A stretch of DNA of 64,000 nt from Flavobacteriales bacterium UBA4422. Lineage in GTDB: Bacteria; Bacteroidota; Bacteroidia; Flavobacteriales_G; Salibacteraceae. The notes below the pieces were generated by a model. It saw nothing but the letters and a program-made list of their open reading frames with translations, was not told the DNA's origin and did no database searches. The stretch is taken from contig DGQE01000035.1 of NCBI GenBank assembly GCA_002389645.1, positions 1-64,000 of the forward strand. Direction: 5' to 3'. The position numbers were made by a program, and so were the translations under genes. Shown here piece by piece: positions 1 to 9,600 of this stretch (positions are counted from its first letter, which is position 1; each line of letters opens with the position of its first letter).

Positions 1-27
1 CGAGCCCAAGAGGAGGAGCAACACTAA
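1..27 (+). CDS. 3' end of an unidentified gene (partial)
   Basis: Only the last eight codons are in the window. Frame 1 reads RAQEEEQH and ends in TAA at 25-27. The stop is followed at once by an intrinsic terminator, which is the main reason to believe this frame is the coding one. The acidic, Gln-rich tail gives no clue to function. Confidence 0.45.
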   Translation, partial: RAQEEEQH

Positions 28-55
28 GCCTCTGTCAAATGACAGGGGCTTTTTT
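26..55 (+). terminator. Rho-independent terminator at the window start
   Basis: Stem GCCTCTGTC (28-36), loop AAAT, then GACAGGGGC (41-49) with one G-U pair, followed by six T (50-55). It ends the plus-strand gene whose stop is at 25-27 and lies just beyond the minus-strand stop at 54-56. In the minus direction the hairpin lacks a T-run, so it is mainly a plus-strand terminator. Confidence 0.8.
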
Positions 56-761
56 ATCGAATATCTTTCATTTTGGGCAACACGCCACCCTGAAAGAGGT
101 CCATCTCATTTCTTGGGCTTTGAGATTTATTTTGGTCTCTCTTTTTCTTTCCAAATGGGTCCTTTTTCTTTTTCCCATTTTTAGGCCTTGCCTTCTTATT
201 TGGATCACGCATGAATATGCTAAATCGCTCTCCTATAAAGCGCTTGCTAAATCTCTTTTTAGTGACTTTACCCGAGGTAACGTCATCTTCGCTGTGCTCT
301 TTATCAGACGCGGCAGTTGAAAAATGATCAGACTGCATTCCTCGCTTTTTAGCGCGAACGGGTTTCGAAAAAAAATCTTTTGGTTCTGTTCTTTTGGTTT
401 TGAAAATTCCTTTGGTAAAAAATTCTGGCTGCTGAGTTCTTTCTTTCTCCTTTTCTAACGCTCGATTAAAGAATGAAGGCAGTTGACTTCTTTCGGCCAC
501 GCTTTCGACAGCTCTTGCATAAAAATCTGGGAGAAAAGGATTCTTCTCTTTTCGCTTACTCCGTTCCTTTTTTGAGAAAGGCCTACTGAGAAATCTGCGC
601 TCCTTATTCTTGCTTTTTTTGGAAAATGAGCTTTTTAGTAAGGATCGCTCTTCAGCTTTAGACTTTTTTCCAAAAAAATCTGAGAGATTCTTATCATCCG
701 TTTGAGCCAACAAACTATGTGTTGCAAAAAGTAAAATTAATATTAGGCAGGAGTGTTTCAC
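54..761 (-). CDS. secreted, highly basic tandem-repeat protein of unknown function
   Basis: From a GTG at 761 the product is 235 residues with a typical signal peptide (hydrophobic 5-18, cleavage near LLAQ at 20). A TTG three codons upstream is also possible. Residues 26-150 hold about eight imperfect repeats of 16-17 residues, each centred on an aromatic pair followed by a basic residue (DFFGKK, SSFSKK, RPFSKK, DFYARA, SFFNRA, EFFTKG, DFFSKP, DHFSTA) and ending in Lys/Glu/Arg. Phe/Tyr positions are 30, 46, 62, 81, 98, 115, 131 and 147. The last 60 residues are mostly Lys, Arg, Asn and Pro. It lies 30 bases behind recO as the last gene of the operon. I do not recognise a family. It could bind polyanions or nucleic acid at the cell surface, but that is a guess from charge only. 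Confidence 0.75.
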   Translation of the reverse strand: MKHSCLILILLFATHSLLAQTDDKNLSDFFGKKSKAEERSLLKSSFSKKSKNKERRFLSRPFSKKERSKRKEKNPFLPDFYARAVESVAERSQLPSFFNRALEKEKERTQQPEFFTKGIFKTKRTEPKDFFSKPVRAKKRGMQSDHFSTAASDKEHSEDDVTSGKVTKKRFSKRFIGERFSIFMRDPNKKARPKNGKKKKDPFGKKKRDQNKSQSPRNEMDLFQGGVLPKMKDIR

Positions 762-791
762 GGGAATCAATCCTCGCTAAGGTAATTGCTT

Positions 792-1418
792 TTATGCATC
801 CAATAAATACAATGACTCCAGCTGAGAAATATTAAAGTGCTGCTGAAATCGATCTAATTCAACATTAAAAATGTCTTTTGAGTCTAGAGAGTCAACTTTA
901 CTTCTGGTCTCAATGGAAGCATCAATCCCTAAACGGAGTAATTGAGAGACAACATAGTCATCTGCAAGCTTCATAACCATTTGCGAATCACATACTCCTA
1001 AGTCGTGAGAAACTAAAACTAAAGGTATTATAGGATTCAGACTAAATTCACCTTGAGTTAGGTAGGCATAGTATGCCGCAAGGCGATGAAATAACTGTGG
1101 AATAGGCATCTGCTCTTTTACAGACTTCTGCATTAACTCCAATGTAAACATCCAAAGGGCAGATTCTTGTCCGTTTGGAGTATCCGTAGGCACCGAGGGG
1201 TCCCAAGACACCTCCGTCAATGAATACAAAGATGTATTTGGCTTTTGCTTGGCGCTAAGCGCAATAAAAGCACCTGTCTGCAGCCTCATGGCTCCTTTTG
1301 ATTTAGAAACCCTCCCAAAGAGCGAAATTAAGCCATTGTTTAACGTGAAACATTGATAGATACGGGCAGAGTCTGAGTAAGGAATAGATCGAAGAATTAA
1401 GCCCTTGTCTTTGATCAT
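792..1418 (-). CDS. recO: DNA repair protein RecO
   Basis: RecO is the recombination mediator of the RecFOR pathway. It anneals single strands and helps load RecA on SSB-coated DNA. The 208-residue product has the RecO N-terminal OB-fold pattern: KGLILRSIPYSDSARI at 5-20, then the SKSKGAMRLQTG stretch and an LxEV strand near 68. A helical C-terminal half follows. It is somewhat shorter than the usual 230-250 residues and has no four-cysteine zinc motif. It begins 5 bases after porZ, so the two are surely co-transcribed. Assignment rests on N-terminal family similarity and size; the C-terminal half is divergent. Confidence 0.85.
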   Translation of the reverse strand: MIKDKGLILRSIPYSDSARIYQCFTLNNGLISLFGRVSKSKGAMRLQTGAFIALSAKQKPNTSLYSLTEVSWDPSVPTDTPNGQESALWMFTLELMQKSVKEQMPIPQLFHRLAAYYAYLTQGEFSLNPIIPLVLVSHDLGVCDSQMVMKLADDYVVSQLLRLGIDASIETRSKVDSLDSKDIFNVELDRFQQHFNISQLESLYLLDA

Positions 1419-1423
1419 TATTA

Positions 1424-3706
1424 TTAATTCAAGAACATAATCTTGGCTATGGCACCACCAATACCATCGCGCGATGCCGCAAAAACAAGGTAAATTCCAG
1501 AGCTTACTTTCTCACCATTTCGATTTCGACCATCCCATACTGCAGTGCCCCCCTGACTAGTAGTCTCATAGATTAAGTTGCCTGCCGCATCCGTGACTCT
1601 AACAGGAGCGTCTGCTGTTAGGTTTGTAAAGGTTATTAACCCAGAGTAGCCTGGTTTTACAGGATTTGGCACTACCTTAATTTCACTCAAAGACTCTTGC
1701 GGCTCTGAGGCATCCGGTTGATAAGAGAGCAAACCATTCTCTGTGGCGATAAACAACTCCCCGGAGTTTGGTAATACTTCAATATCGGCTATGTTATCGC
1801 TTAATAAAGGGCTATTTTCTTCTGTAAACGATAATAACTCTTCTGTTCCGTCATCTGAAATAAGAAACAGGCCAGCGCCTCTTGGGGCCACCCATTTTCT
1901 ATTTGCCCCATCTACGGCAATAGACATAACCGCATCCGTTTCAAACAAGTATCCATTGAAACCTCCTTGGTTAACAATCACACGCTGCACACCTTCGAAA
2001 CCTCCCTCGAACACACTAGATGGATTATAAATAATTCCTATGCCTTCATCCGTGCCTATCCATAACTCTCCATCTCTATCCTCTGCCATGCAGTTTACTG
2101 CATTGTTTGGTAAACTTCCTTCTTCCGGGTTTGAAGTGATCACCTCATATCGATCATCACTAACATCACTTGGTGTGTCCGCTGGGTCATAAATCACAAT
2201 TCCCGACTCCTTTAACGAAAACACCAAATAGCCATTTGACAATCTCAAAAGGTCAAACGCAATTGGTTTTAAAAAATCAGGAAGAGAAATGCCATACCAA
2301 GCGCCATCCGGGTCCAAGTAGCTTAAGGTGCTTACATTCTCACTATTCAACATCCATATGCCACCATCTTCATCTCTTTCAACCCCTCGTACACCATAAT
2401 ATCCAATATTATCATCGCCTATTTCGTTTGTTTCAGCGCTAAATGATTCTAAAAGTTGGTTGTCTTGATTCAAGATCATTAGACCACTATTATCAAACCC
2501 TATGTATTTTTTATCGTCTACCAGCGCTATATCAACAGCATTGGTAGCATCATTTTTTTCAGGATACAAGAGTAAGTTTGAACCCCACTCATTGTTACTA
2601 TATTGGAATAAAAATGGCGTATTAAAGGTTGAGCTGTTTCCTCCTGTTAACCCATAAATAGTATTGTCTTGATCTTTCAGCTCACTAATATTGCCACGGC
2701 TTGGAGAATTGATACTAAAGATTAAAGCCTCGTCTTTATTATCGAAGCTGCTGATAATTCCACCATAACTGAAGTCGGCCATTAATACAGAATCACTACC
2801 AGAAAAGAATTGTGCCATTCTAGCATCCACTCCTGAGTTTGAGAAGTACTGATCAATTTCATCTAACTGAGTCCAGTCATGATCGAGTAATGAATATCGA
2901 TCACGTCTCGTAATAAGAACATATTCAGGACTCACATCGATATGACGCATCTCAGTATTCGCTAGAGAAGCCTGAGCGATAAACTGATCATTCACCAACC
3001 GGAACAAGGTGTCGTTATTATCAATTGGATTAGCGTAAAGTAGATAAAGGCTATTATCCAATTCAAAAAACTGCGAAACATTATCCATGTTTCTATCAAA
3101 GTCAATTTGAGTTAGCTGCGGAGATAAAAACAGCTCATCTCTAGGGGTGCTAAAAACCCCTAACTCATTCGTAAAATACAATCCTTCATTATACAGAACA
3201 CCATTGGTCATGCCCGTATTCTCGCCATCAATGTTTGTTAAACTATACTCTAGAACATTTAAGGAACTTAGCTCCATCCTAACCGCCCCTAATCCTGTTA
3301 AAACAAGTGCTGTCCTATCTTCAAAAATCACATCATTGATTACCTTATCCCCTACAATTGAAGAATTCGCTATCGCAGGCTGATTTGTAACATTATTAGA
3401 GTTGTCGATGATGTCAATATTGCCATCCTCATATCCTACAATGCAAAGACTATTTTCTTCAGAACATCTAAATGCTGAAATTCCAGTTTGACTGAGGTGA
3501 TTGATCTTTGATAATGCCTCAACAGATTCATCTTCTTGATCATAAATTACTACTCCGTATCTATTAACTCCGTAAATTTTGGAATCCAGATGATCTATAA
3601 TTGAAAAACTACTCATTGGCAAATGAGACCTCCATGTTCCAACTTTGGTTTGTGAGAATGCTTGTTGCCAAAAAAGAAAAACAAGGAGTAAAAGTGCGTT
3701 TCTCAT
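1424..3706 (-). CDS. porZ: PorZ-like type IX secretion system component
   Basis: PorZ is a surface beta-propeller protein of the T9SS attachment complex and itself carries a sorting domain. From ATG 3706 the 760-residue protein has a signal peptide (RNALLLLVFLFWQQAFSQ). The diagnostic start is GTWRSHLPMSSFS, then YGVVIYDQ, LSKINHLSQTGIS and GYEDGNIDIID. Many propeller-like repeats follow (WIGTDEGIGII, WVAPRGAGLFLI). A type A sorting domain closes it (IKVVPNPVKPGYSG...VWDGRNRNGEKVSSGIYLV). The frame is open to 3805, but that extension would bury the signal peptide, so 3706 is preferred. It follows mnmG by about 145 bases and precedes recO by 5. A generic two-component-type propeller protein is the alternative, but the N-terminal motifs favour PorZ. 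Confidence 0.87.
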   Translation of the reverse strand: MRNALLLLVFLFWQQAFSQTKVGTWRSHLPMSSFSIIDHLDSKIYGVNRYGVVIYDQEDESVEALSKINHLSQTGISAFRCSEENSLCIVGYEDGNIDIIDNSNNVTNQPAIANSSIVGDKVINDVIFEDRTALVLTGLGAVRMELSSLNVLEYSLTNIDGENTGMTNGVLYNEGLYFTNELGVFSTPRDELFLSPQLTQIDFDRNMDNVSQFFELDNSLYLLYANPIDNNDTLFRLVNDQFIAQASLANTEMRHIDVSPEYVLITRRDRYSLLDHDWTQLDEIDQYFSNSGVDARMAQFFSGSDSVLMADFSYGGIISSFDNKDEALIFSINSPSRGNISELKDQDNTIYGLTGGNSSTFNTPFLFQYSNNEWGSNLLLYPEKNDATNAVDIALVDDKKYIGFDNSGLMILNQDNQLLESFSAETNEIGDDNIGYYGVRGVERDEDGGIWMLNSENVSTLSYLDPDGAWYGISLPDFLKPIAFDLLRLSNGYLVFSLKESGIVIYDPADTPSDVSDDRYEVITSNPEEGSLPNNAVNCMAEDRDGELWIGTDEGIGIIYNPSSVFEGGFEGVQRVIVNQGGFNGYLFETDAVMSIAVDGANRKWVAPRGAGLFLISDDGTEELLSFTEENSPLLSDNIADIEVLPNSGELFIATENGLLSYQPDASEPQESLSEIKVVPNPVKPGYSGLITFTNLTADAPVRVTDAAGNLIYETTSQGGTAVWDGRNRNGEKVSSGIYLVFAASRDGIGGAIAKIMFLN

Positions 3707-3850
3707 CCCTAGTAAACGATGAGCTCCATTATTATTGCACAAAACAGCTAACAATTTCATAATCAACGCATTAAATAATTTGCTTTTGCGTTGATATCTC
3801 TCCATATTTCAATATAGGTGTCCATAACAACGTATCAGCGAGTTTAGGCC

Positions 3851-5743
3851 TTAATTCGTTGTTTCATGTGAAACATTCTTGTTTAGGGCCACCATGAGTA
3901 CAGAAATGTCGGATGGTTTAACTCCAGGAACCCTGCTTGCTTGACCAAGGTTTAATGGCTTAACCCTATTCAGCTTTTGACGTGATTCTATTGACATTGA
4001 CTCCTGCAATAAATAATCAAATGTATCTGGCACCTTCATCTTATCCAGAGACAACATTTTTTGCGCCATCTCATCTTCTCTCTCAATATAGCCCTTGTAC
4101 TTCAATAAAATTTCCGCTGACTCTAGGACTTCATGACCAATGACCTCAGAACCCATCAATTTCTGATATGCACTACTCAACCGAGTTAACTGATGAGCAT
4201 GAATATTTGGTCTCGTCAGAACAGAAGACACCTTAACGGTCTGATCAAGAGAAGCAGAGTTCTTAGACACTAGAAACTCATTAGCCTCATCAGGAGTAAT
4301 ACTTGCTTTATTGAATGCTTTCATCACATTCTTACGTTGAGATAGAAATTTATCAACCTGTCGCACTCGCTTCTCCGAAGCCAAGCCTACATTATATGAC
4401 CGAAGTGTTAGTCTTTCAGCAGCGCTATCTTGTCTCAATGAGATACGATACTCGGCCCTAGAAGTAAACATTCTGTACGGCTCATCTGTGCCCTTCGTTA
4501 TTAAGTCATCGATTAATACCCCGATATAAGCATCCTTCCGTCCAAGAATAAACGGATCCTCTTCATTGACAGAAAGATGGGCGTTCATTCCAGCTATCAA
4601 ACCTTGTGCAGCAGCTTCTTCATAACCAGTAGTGCCGTTTATTTGTCCTGCAAAGAACAAACCTTTAACCAGTTTTGTCTCTAAACTTAGCTTAAGCTGA
4701 GTTGGTGGAAAATAATCATACTCAATGGCATAACCAGGTCTAAACATGACAGCTTTATCAAAACCAGGTATCAACTTGATCGCCTTATATTGAACTTCAA
4801 GAGGAAGTGAGGTAGAGAAACCATTTACATACACTTCCTGTGTATTCCACCCTTCTGGTTCAACGAAAATTTGGTGTCGATCTTTATCAGCAAACCGATG
4901 AATCTTATCTTCAATTGATGGACAATATCTTGGCCCAACAGAGTCTATCTGACCATTATACATTGGAGATAGATTTATGCTCTCTCCAACTATATCATGA
5001 ACATTGCTATTTGTATAAGTAATATGACAAGGCAGCTGAGTCTTTAAATGTTTATTGCCCAAAAACGAAAACTTAAAAGGGTCCTCATCTCCTAGTTGAA
5101 CCTCCATTTTAGAATAATCTAATGACCGCCCATCAATTCTTGGAGGAGTGCCGGTCTTCATTCTGCCACTTTCGAAACCAAGATCTCGAAGCTGTTCTGT
5201 AATACCAGTCGAAGCCTTTTCTCCCATTCTTCCTCCACCCAACATTTTTGTACCAACATGAATTAAACCATTCATAAATGTACCTGAGGTAAGAACTACA
5301 CTAGGAGCACTAAAGCTAAGCCCTAAGGCTGTTCTAACTCCATTCAATATGCCACCCTCAATAGAAAGAGCCGTTACAGAATCTTGCCAAAAAAACAAAT
5401 TAGGCGTGTCTTCCAACATTTCTCGCCACTTTGTAGTAAACAAAGCCCTATCATTTTGAGTACGAGGGCTCCACATTGCAGGTCCCTTTGAGCGGTTAAG
5501 CATCCTAAACTGAACAGCACTATAATCACTCACCAATGCAGAATACCCTCCTAAAGCATCAATCTCTCGAACCATTTGGCCTTTAGCCACACCTCCCATG
5601 GCTGGGTTGCACGACATCTGGGCAAACTTGGTCATATCCATTGTAATCAACAGGGTTCGTGAGCCCATATTTGCCGCTGCAGCTGCTGCTTCACAACCTG
5701 CATGACCAGCTCCAACTACTATTACATCATATCTATTCTCCAT
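3851..5743 (-). CDS. mnmG: tRNA uridine-5-carboxymethylaminomethyl modification enzyme MnmG (GidA)
   Basis: The FAD-dependent partner of MnmE modifies the wobble uridine (xm5U34) of several tRNAs in the cytoplasm. The 630-residue product has the dinucleotide-binding motif [10 protein letters not shown] at 11-20, the signature [13 protein letters not shown] near 44-56, the MnmG motifs [12 protein letters not shown] and [16 protein letters not shown], and the helical C-terminal MnmE/tRNA-binding region. Length is typical. It follows ybeY by 3 bases, in a tightly packed operon. Confidence 0.98.
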   Translation of the reverse strand: MENRYDVIVVGAGHAGCEAAAAAANMGSRTLLITMDMTKFAQMSCNPAMGGVAKGQMVREIDALGGYSALVSDYSAVQFRMLNRSKGPAMWSPRTQNDRALFTTKWREMLEDTPNLFFWQDSVTALSIEGGILNGVRTALGLSFSAPSVVLTSGTFMNGLIHVGTKMLGGGRMGEKASTGITEQLRDLGFESGRMKTGTPPRIDGRSLDYSKMEVQLGDEDPFKFSFLGNKHLKTQLPCHITYTNSNVHDIVGESINLSPMYNGQIDSVGPRYCPSIEDKIHRFADKDRHQIFVEPEGWNTQEVYVNGFSTSLPLEVQYKAIKLIPGFDKAVMFRPGYAIEYDYFPPTQLKLSLETKLVKGLFFAGQINGTTGYEEAAAQGLIAGMNAHLSVNEEDPFILGRKDAYIGVLIDDLITKGTDEPYRMFTSRAEYRISLRQDSAAERLTLRSYNVGLASEKRVRQVDKFLSQRKNVMKAFNKASITPDEANEFLVSKNSASLDQTVKVSSVLTRPNIHAHQLTRLSSAYQKLMGSEVIGHEVLESAEILLKYKGYIEREDEMAQKMLSLDKMKVPDTFDYLLQESMSIESRQKLNRVKPLNLGQASRVPGVKPSDISVLMVALNKNVSHETTN

Positions 5744-5746
5744 GTT

Positions 5747-6193
5747 TCACATGAAACCTTTTGATTCTACTAATTCCAAATATTTATTCTCGTTTAAAGT
5801 CATCACGTCCCTCTCCTCTTCTGACTGGTCATTAAGTCCCGCTAAATGCAAAACTCCATGAATAATCAACCTGTTCAACTCGTTCTCAAAAGATACTTCA
5901 TATTCCTTTGCATTATCAAATAAAACCGTTGAGTTAATATAAATCTCTCCATTGATAACATTCCGCTCCACATACTCAAAAGTCAGTATGTCCGTAGAAT
6001 ATTCATGCCCTAAATAACTGGTATTCAGCCCTGTATGATCATCATTAGGCAGAATAACAACATTCAACCATCCAAATACAACATTAAAACCCTCTCCAAT
6101 TTCAGCACGAACCAACGTAGCAACAGAAAGATGATATTCAAGTTGTATCTCTAGATCAGATTCATTAAAAATTTCAACGGGATATGATTCCAT
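5747..6193 (-). CDS. ybeY: endoribonuclease YbeY (rRNA maturation factor)
   Basis: Single-strand-specific metallo-endoribonuclease used in 16S rRNA 3' maturation and ribosome quality control. The 148-residue product has the family strand LNTSYLGHEYSTDILTF (56-72) and the metal motif HGVLHLAGLND, with H112, H116 and D122 as probable zinc ligands. Many YbeY proteins have a third His where this one has Asp; an Asp there is, to my knowledge, usual in Bacteroidota. It lies 12 bases after the RsbW-like gene and 3 before mnmG. Confidence 0.93.
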   Translation of the reverse strand: MESYPVEIFNESDLEIQLEYHLSVATLVRAEIGEGFNVVFGWLNVVILPNDDHTGLNTSYLGHEYSTDILTFEYVERNVINGEIYINSTVLFDNAKEYEVSFENELNRLIIHGVLHLAGLNDQSEEERDVMTLNENKYLELVESKGFM

Positions 6194-6205
6194 AAGAGTG
6201 CGAAA

Positions 6206-6631
6206 TTACGCCTCTACCGATACGGGCTCAGATAAAAGAAACTTCATTGTCACTTTAGCTCCATTATTCTCAAATTCGAGGCTATCAGACAAATTTTTAA
6301 TGATAAATATACCTCTACCACTTCCCTTTTCAATATTAGCCGGGTCGGTAGGGTCTGGCAGATTCATATAATCAAATCCAGCACCTTTGTCTGTGACCAC
6401 AATTGTTATCTCCTTTTCATCAATCTCCAGATCAAACAACACTCGTTGGTTTGAATCATTCTTGGCACCATGATTTATGGCGTTTAAGCATGCTTCGGTT
6501 GAAGCTACAATAACATTACCATAGTTCACTTCTGTAAGCTTACCGGATTCAAAAAGCGACTCAATCGCACTTTCAATCTTTGACAACTCTTCTATTGAAG
6601 CCCCAATTTCTATGGATGTTTTTGTACTCAA
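6206..6631 (-). CDS. RsbW/SpoIIAB-like GHKL ATPase (anti-sigma-type serine kinase)
   Basis: A 141-residue stand-alone HATPase_c domain. It shows the N-box EACLNAINHG (about 47-56), G1 box DKGAGFD and G2 box GSGRGIFIIKN. Proteins of this type bind ATP and phosphorylate or hold partner-switch regulators such as SpoIIAA/RsbV-like antagonists. No sigma-B-type factor or STAS antagonist is nearby, so the partner is unknown. The start is a TTG at 6631 immediately after the TAG of the upstream DUF4175 gene (TAGTTG), with no internal Met as an alternative, which suggests termination-reinitiation coupling. Family call is firm; the biological role is not. Confidence 0.88.
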   Translation of the reverse strand: MSTKTSIEIGASIEELSKIESAIESLFESGKLTEVNYGNVIVASTEACLNAINHGAKNDSNQRVLFDLEIDEKEITIVVTDKGAGFDYMNLPDPTDPANIEKGSGRGIFIIKNLSDSLEFENNGAKVTMKFLLSEPVSVEA

Positions 6632-9600
6632 CTATTGATTTTGAAAGCTACTAAAGTAGCGGTTTACTTCAATTCGATAATAAGGTTTCAATGATGGAGG
6701 CATTGTTTTATATAACTCAAGCTCTTTCTTCTTATCCAATTCAAATTTATTCCAAATTTCCTCAGAGATCGCGTATTCAGTATTTGATGATTTCGACTCC
6801 CTTCGTTTTTCAAACTCACGTTCCCGTTCGGCCTTATCAAACTCTAAAAGTTTACTTAATATTTGCTGTTGCCGACTCATTGTTTCAGCACTAATCTTCT
6901 GGAACAATATATCCTCCTCTGTTTGCTCCATAATCCTTTCAATCTCTTTCAAATTACTTCCTGATCTACTACGGTCATTCTTAAGGGACTCACTCATTTC
7001 CCTAATCTGCTTTCGAAGAGCCGCCTGTTGTGCAGCCATTTGAGCAATCTCCTTGCTCAAGCCGCCTCCCGCACCACCTTGTCCACTAGAACCTTTCTCT
7101 TGCCCAGGTTTTTCTCCTGGCGTTTTTCCATTAGGCTTCTCCCCCTTTTCCAACGCTTTCTTAAGAGCCTCCAATTGCTTATTCAAACTCTCCTGCATCT
7201 TCTTCATTTCCGCAGCAGATGGTTTCCCTCCCTTGCCACTCCCTGGCTTATCACACTTACCGCTCCCTTTCATCAAAGGCGCCATCTGCTTTTGCATGTT
7301 CTGTATTATCTCATCAAACAACAGAGCCAAGTTATTCAAGGAAGTCATGGCGTATTGTTGCCTCTCCACGGACATTGCTTTATATTGATCTTCTCTATTT
7401 GGTGGCTGGTCACTCATATAACTCAACGACTTTTGCATGTTGAAATTAACAGCAGACATCTCGTCATTTATCACCTTACTGATTTGCGGAACACGCTTAC
7501 TGAGAGCTAACAAAGAATCTTCCACTATTTGCGTGTCGTCCACCAAATTCTTTTGTCGCTTGGTCAACTCGACAAATTTTGGATCATTACCTTTTACAGG
7601 CGTCAATGCCTCCATAACCTGCTCTTGCCCAATAGACAAGTCAATAATATTCTCCAACAACTGCCTCATATCTTCTAAGTTCTCAGCTTGCTGGTCATTT
7701 GCCTGCTCCTCTTGAAAAGAAGACAACTGCTCTTTCATTTCCTGCATCTTTTCTTTGGCATCATCTTGACTATCTGAGGCCTTTACTTTGCGCCCTTTTT
7801 CCAATTCCTCTTTAGCTTCTGCCATATCACCTCTAGCCTCCTCTGATAACTCTTCTAAATCAGGAATAGACTGCGGTTCCTCAAGGGCGTTATTCAAATC
7901 CTCCATCTGCTTTAATTCCTTGTCAAGAGCCTCTGCCTTTTTATTGATCTCAGTCTGTTTGCCCGCCAACTCATCGCTGTCACTCCTTTTCTCTTGAGTC
8001 TCTTCCTTTAATGAGTCCTGATGGTTTATTAACTCCTCTAAACGTTCAATATTCTCCTCAACCTTCTTTTCTAGCTCCAATTGCTTAAACAGCTCAAGCG
8101 TGCGGTCCAATTCTTTTTCAAGCTGATCGTTGTCTAAATTCATCTCTTCAAGCTTCTCAAGCATGTCAGATTTATTCATCTCATCCATCAGTTTGTTCAT
8201 CTCCTCGTATTTTTCCTTAAACTCCTCGTCAAAAAGTTTCTCGAACATATCCTGCATCATTTCTTGCTTCTGCATTATTTCCTCAGAGAAGGAATTAAAC
8301 TTTTCATCAAGCATTCTTTGCTTGCTTTGTTCAATGGCCTTTTTTTCAAGGTTCTCCATCATTTCCTTCTGCTTAACAAGCATGTCTTTTAACGCTTTCC
8401 GATCCTGCCAATTAGGCTTCTTCTTCTCTAGAAGGTCCTTCTTAAGGTCGTTCAATTCCTTCTTCATTTTTTCAAGCTCAGCAGAAGACTTCGATAAAGA
8501 GGCCTTAGTTCTAGACGCTCTCTCGCTGCTTTCTTCACTGAGCTCCTCCAAAGAAGGAACCTTAATACTCCATACTTTTGACCTTGTGGATTTCGCCCCG
8601 TTAACACCATCATTATCCCATACTTCGAAATAATATTCAAGTTCTTCCCCAGGATCTTTTATTAAGGAGTCTGGGTTCCAAGCATATGCAAAACCTTGCT
8701 CAAGTATATCTGATTTTACTGAGAGCTTTTCTTCATATCGCTTTTCACCATTCACCTGAGCAAAAAAAGCAAGCCTCGATAGACCATAGTCATCACTAAG
8801 CTTACCTTGAAAATAATAGGTTCCTATTGCAGAATCTTGTCGGTTCTCAACCTGAATTCCAGGGTTGGCGTCCCGTACGACATTGACCTTTATATGAGCG
8901 CTGTCTTTCAAACCTTTCTCACCTAATAAAGCGATATTTAAAACGGAAGACTTACGAAACTCCCGTTCTATTAAAAGCTCATCATTACGGCCAGCGCTCT
9001 CCAAAATAACCGTATCAATGGTCAATGAAAAGCTCAAGGAATTCTTGACATTAAACTGCCACTTCACCTTCGTACCCTCCGGAATCGATAGCTGAGGGCG
9101 GTTAACAGTAGTTTCATTCTGCTTCTTTGTATATGCCGGAAAGTCTAAATAAGCTTCGTTCCTTAACATCTTAGGTCTAGGAATAGCTTCCAAAACATAG
9201 TCTTGCGAATAAACTGACGCGCCCCTGAGTTGAAACTGCTTATCACTACGAACATTATTAAAGCTGAAGGCGAATAGGCCTGCGCCCAATCGCTTCATTC
9301 TATACTCAGCGCCATCAACTACCACAAAAACATTCTCAGGCACGCTTTTGCCTACCGTCTCAACCTCTAATTGAAAAGAAGACCCTTCAGGCACTTCAAG
9401 ACTCTTATCTTTTAGCTCAAAAGAGAATGGAGCTGGTGCCACAAAGCTCTGATTGTAGCTAACCAATCGGGCTGAACTATCTGACAGCACGCTTGCATCC
9501 CACATGAAAATTGTAAGAGTAAGGAACAGCGGAATTAAAGTTAAACCAACCCACCTAAAACTAGACTTTAAATCAACTGCATCAGAAAAATTCAGTCCAT

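Noticed and set aside
39..320. Plus-strand frame at the window start
   Set aside because: Antisense to the repeat protein and begins inside a terminator hairpin.
5747..6193. YbeY with Asp instead of the third metal His
   Set aside because: This variation appears usual in Bacteroidota, so it is not treated as a defect.
7028..7510. Other antisense frames in the DUF4175 gene
   Set aside because: Same cause; several overlapping frames in one region and no domain features.
8130..8633. Plus-strand open frame of 167 codons, Ser/Phe-rich, opposite the DUF4175 gene
   Set aside because: It is the complement of Lys/Glu/Met-rich coiled-coil codons, which leaves long antisense frames rich in Ser, Phe and Leu. 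No promoter or family similarity.
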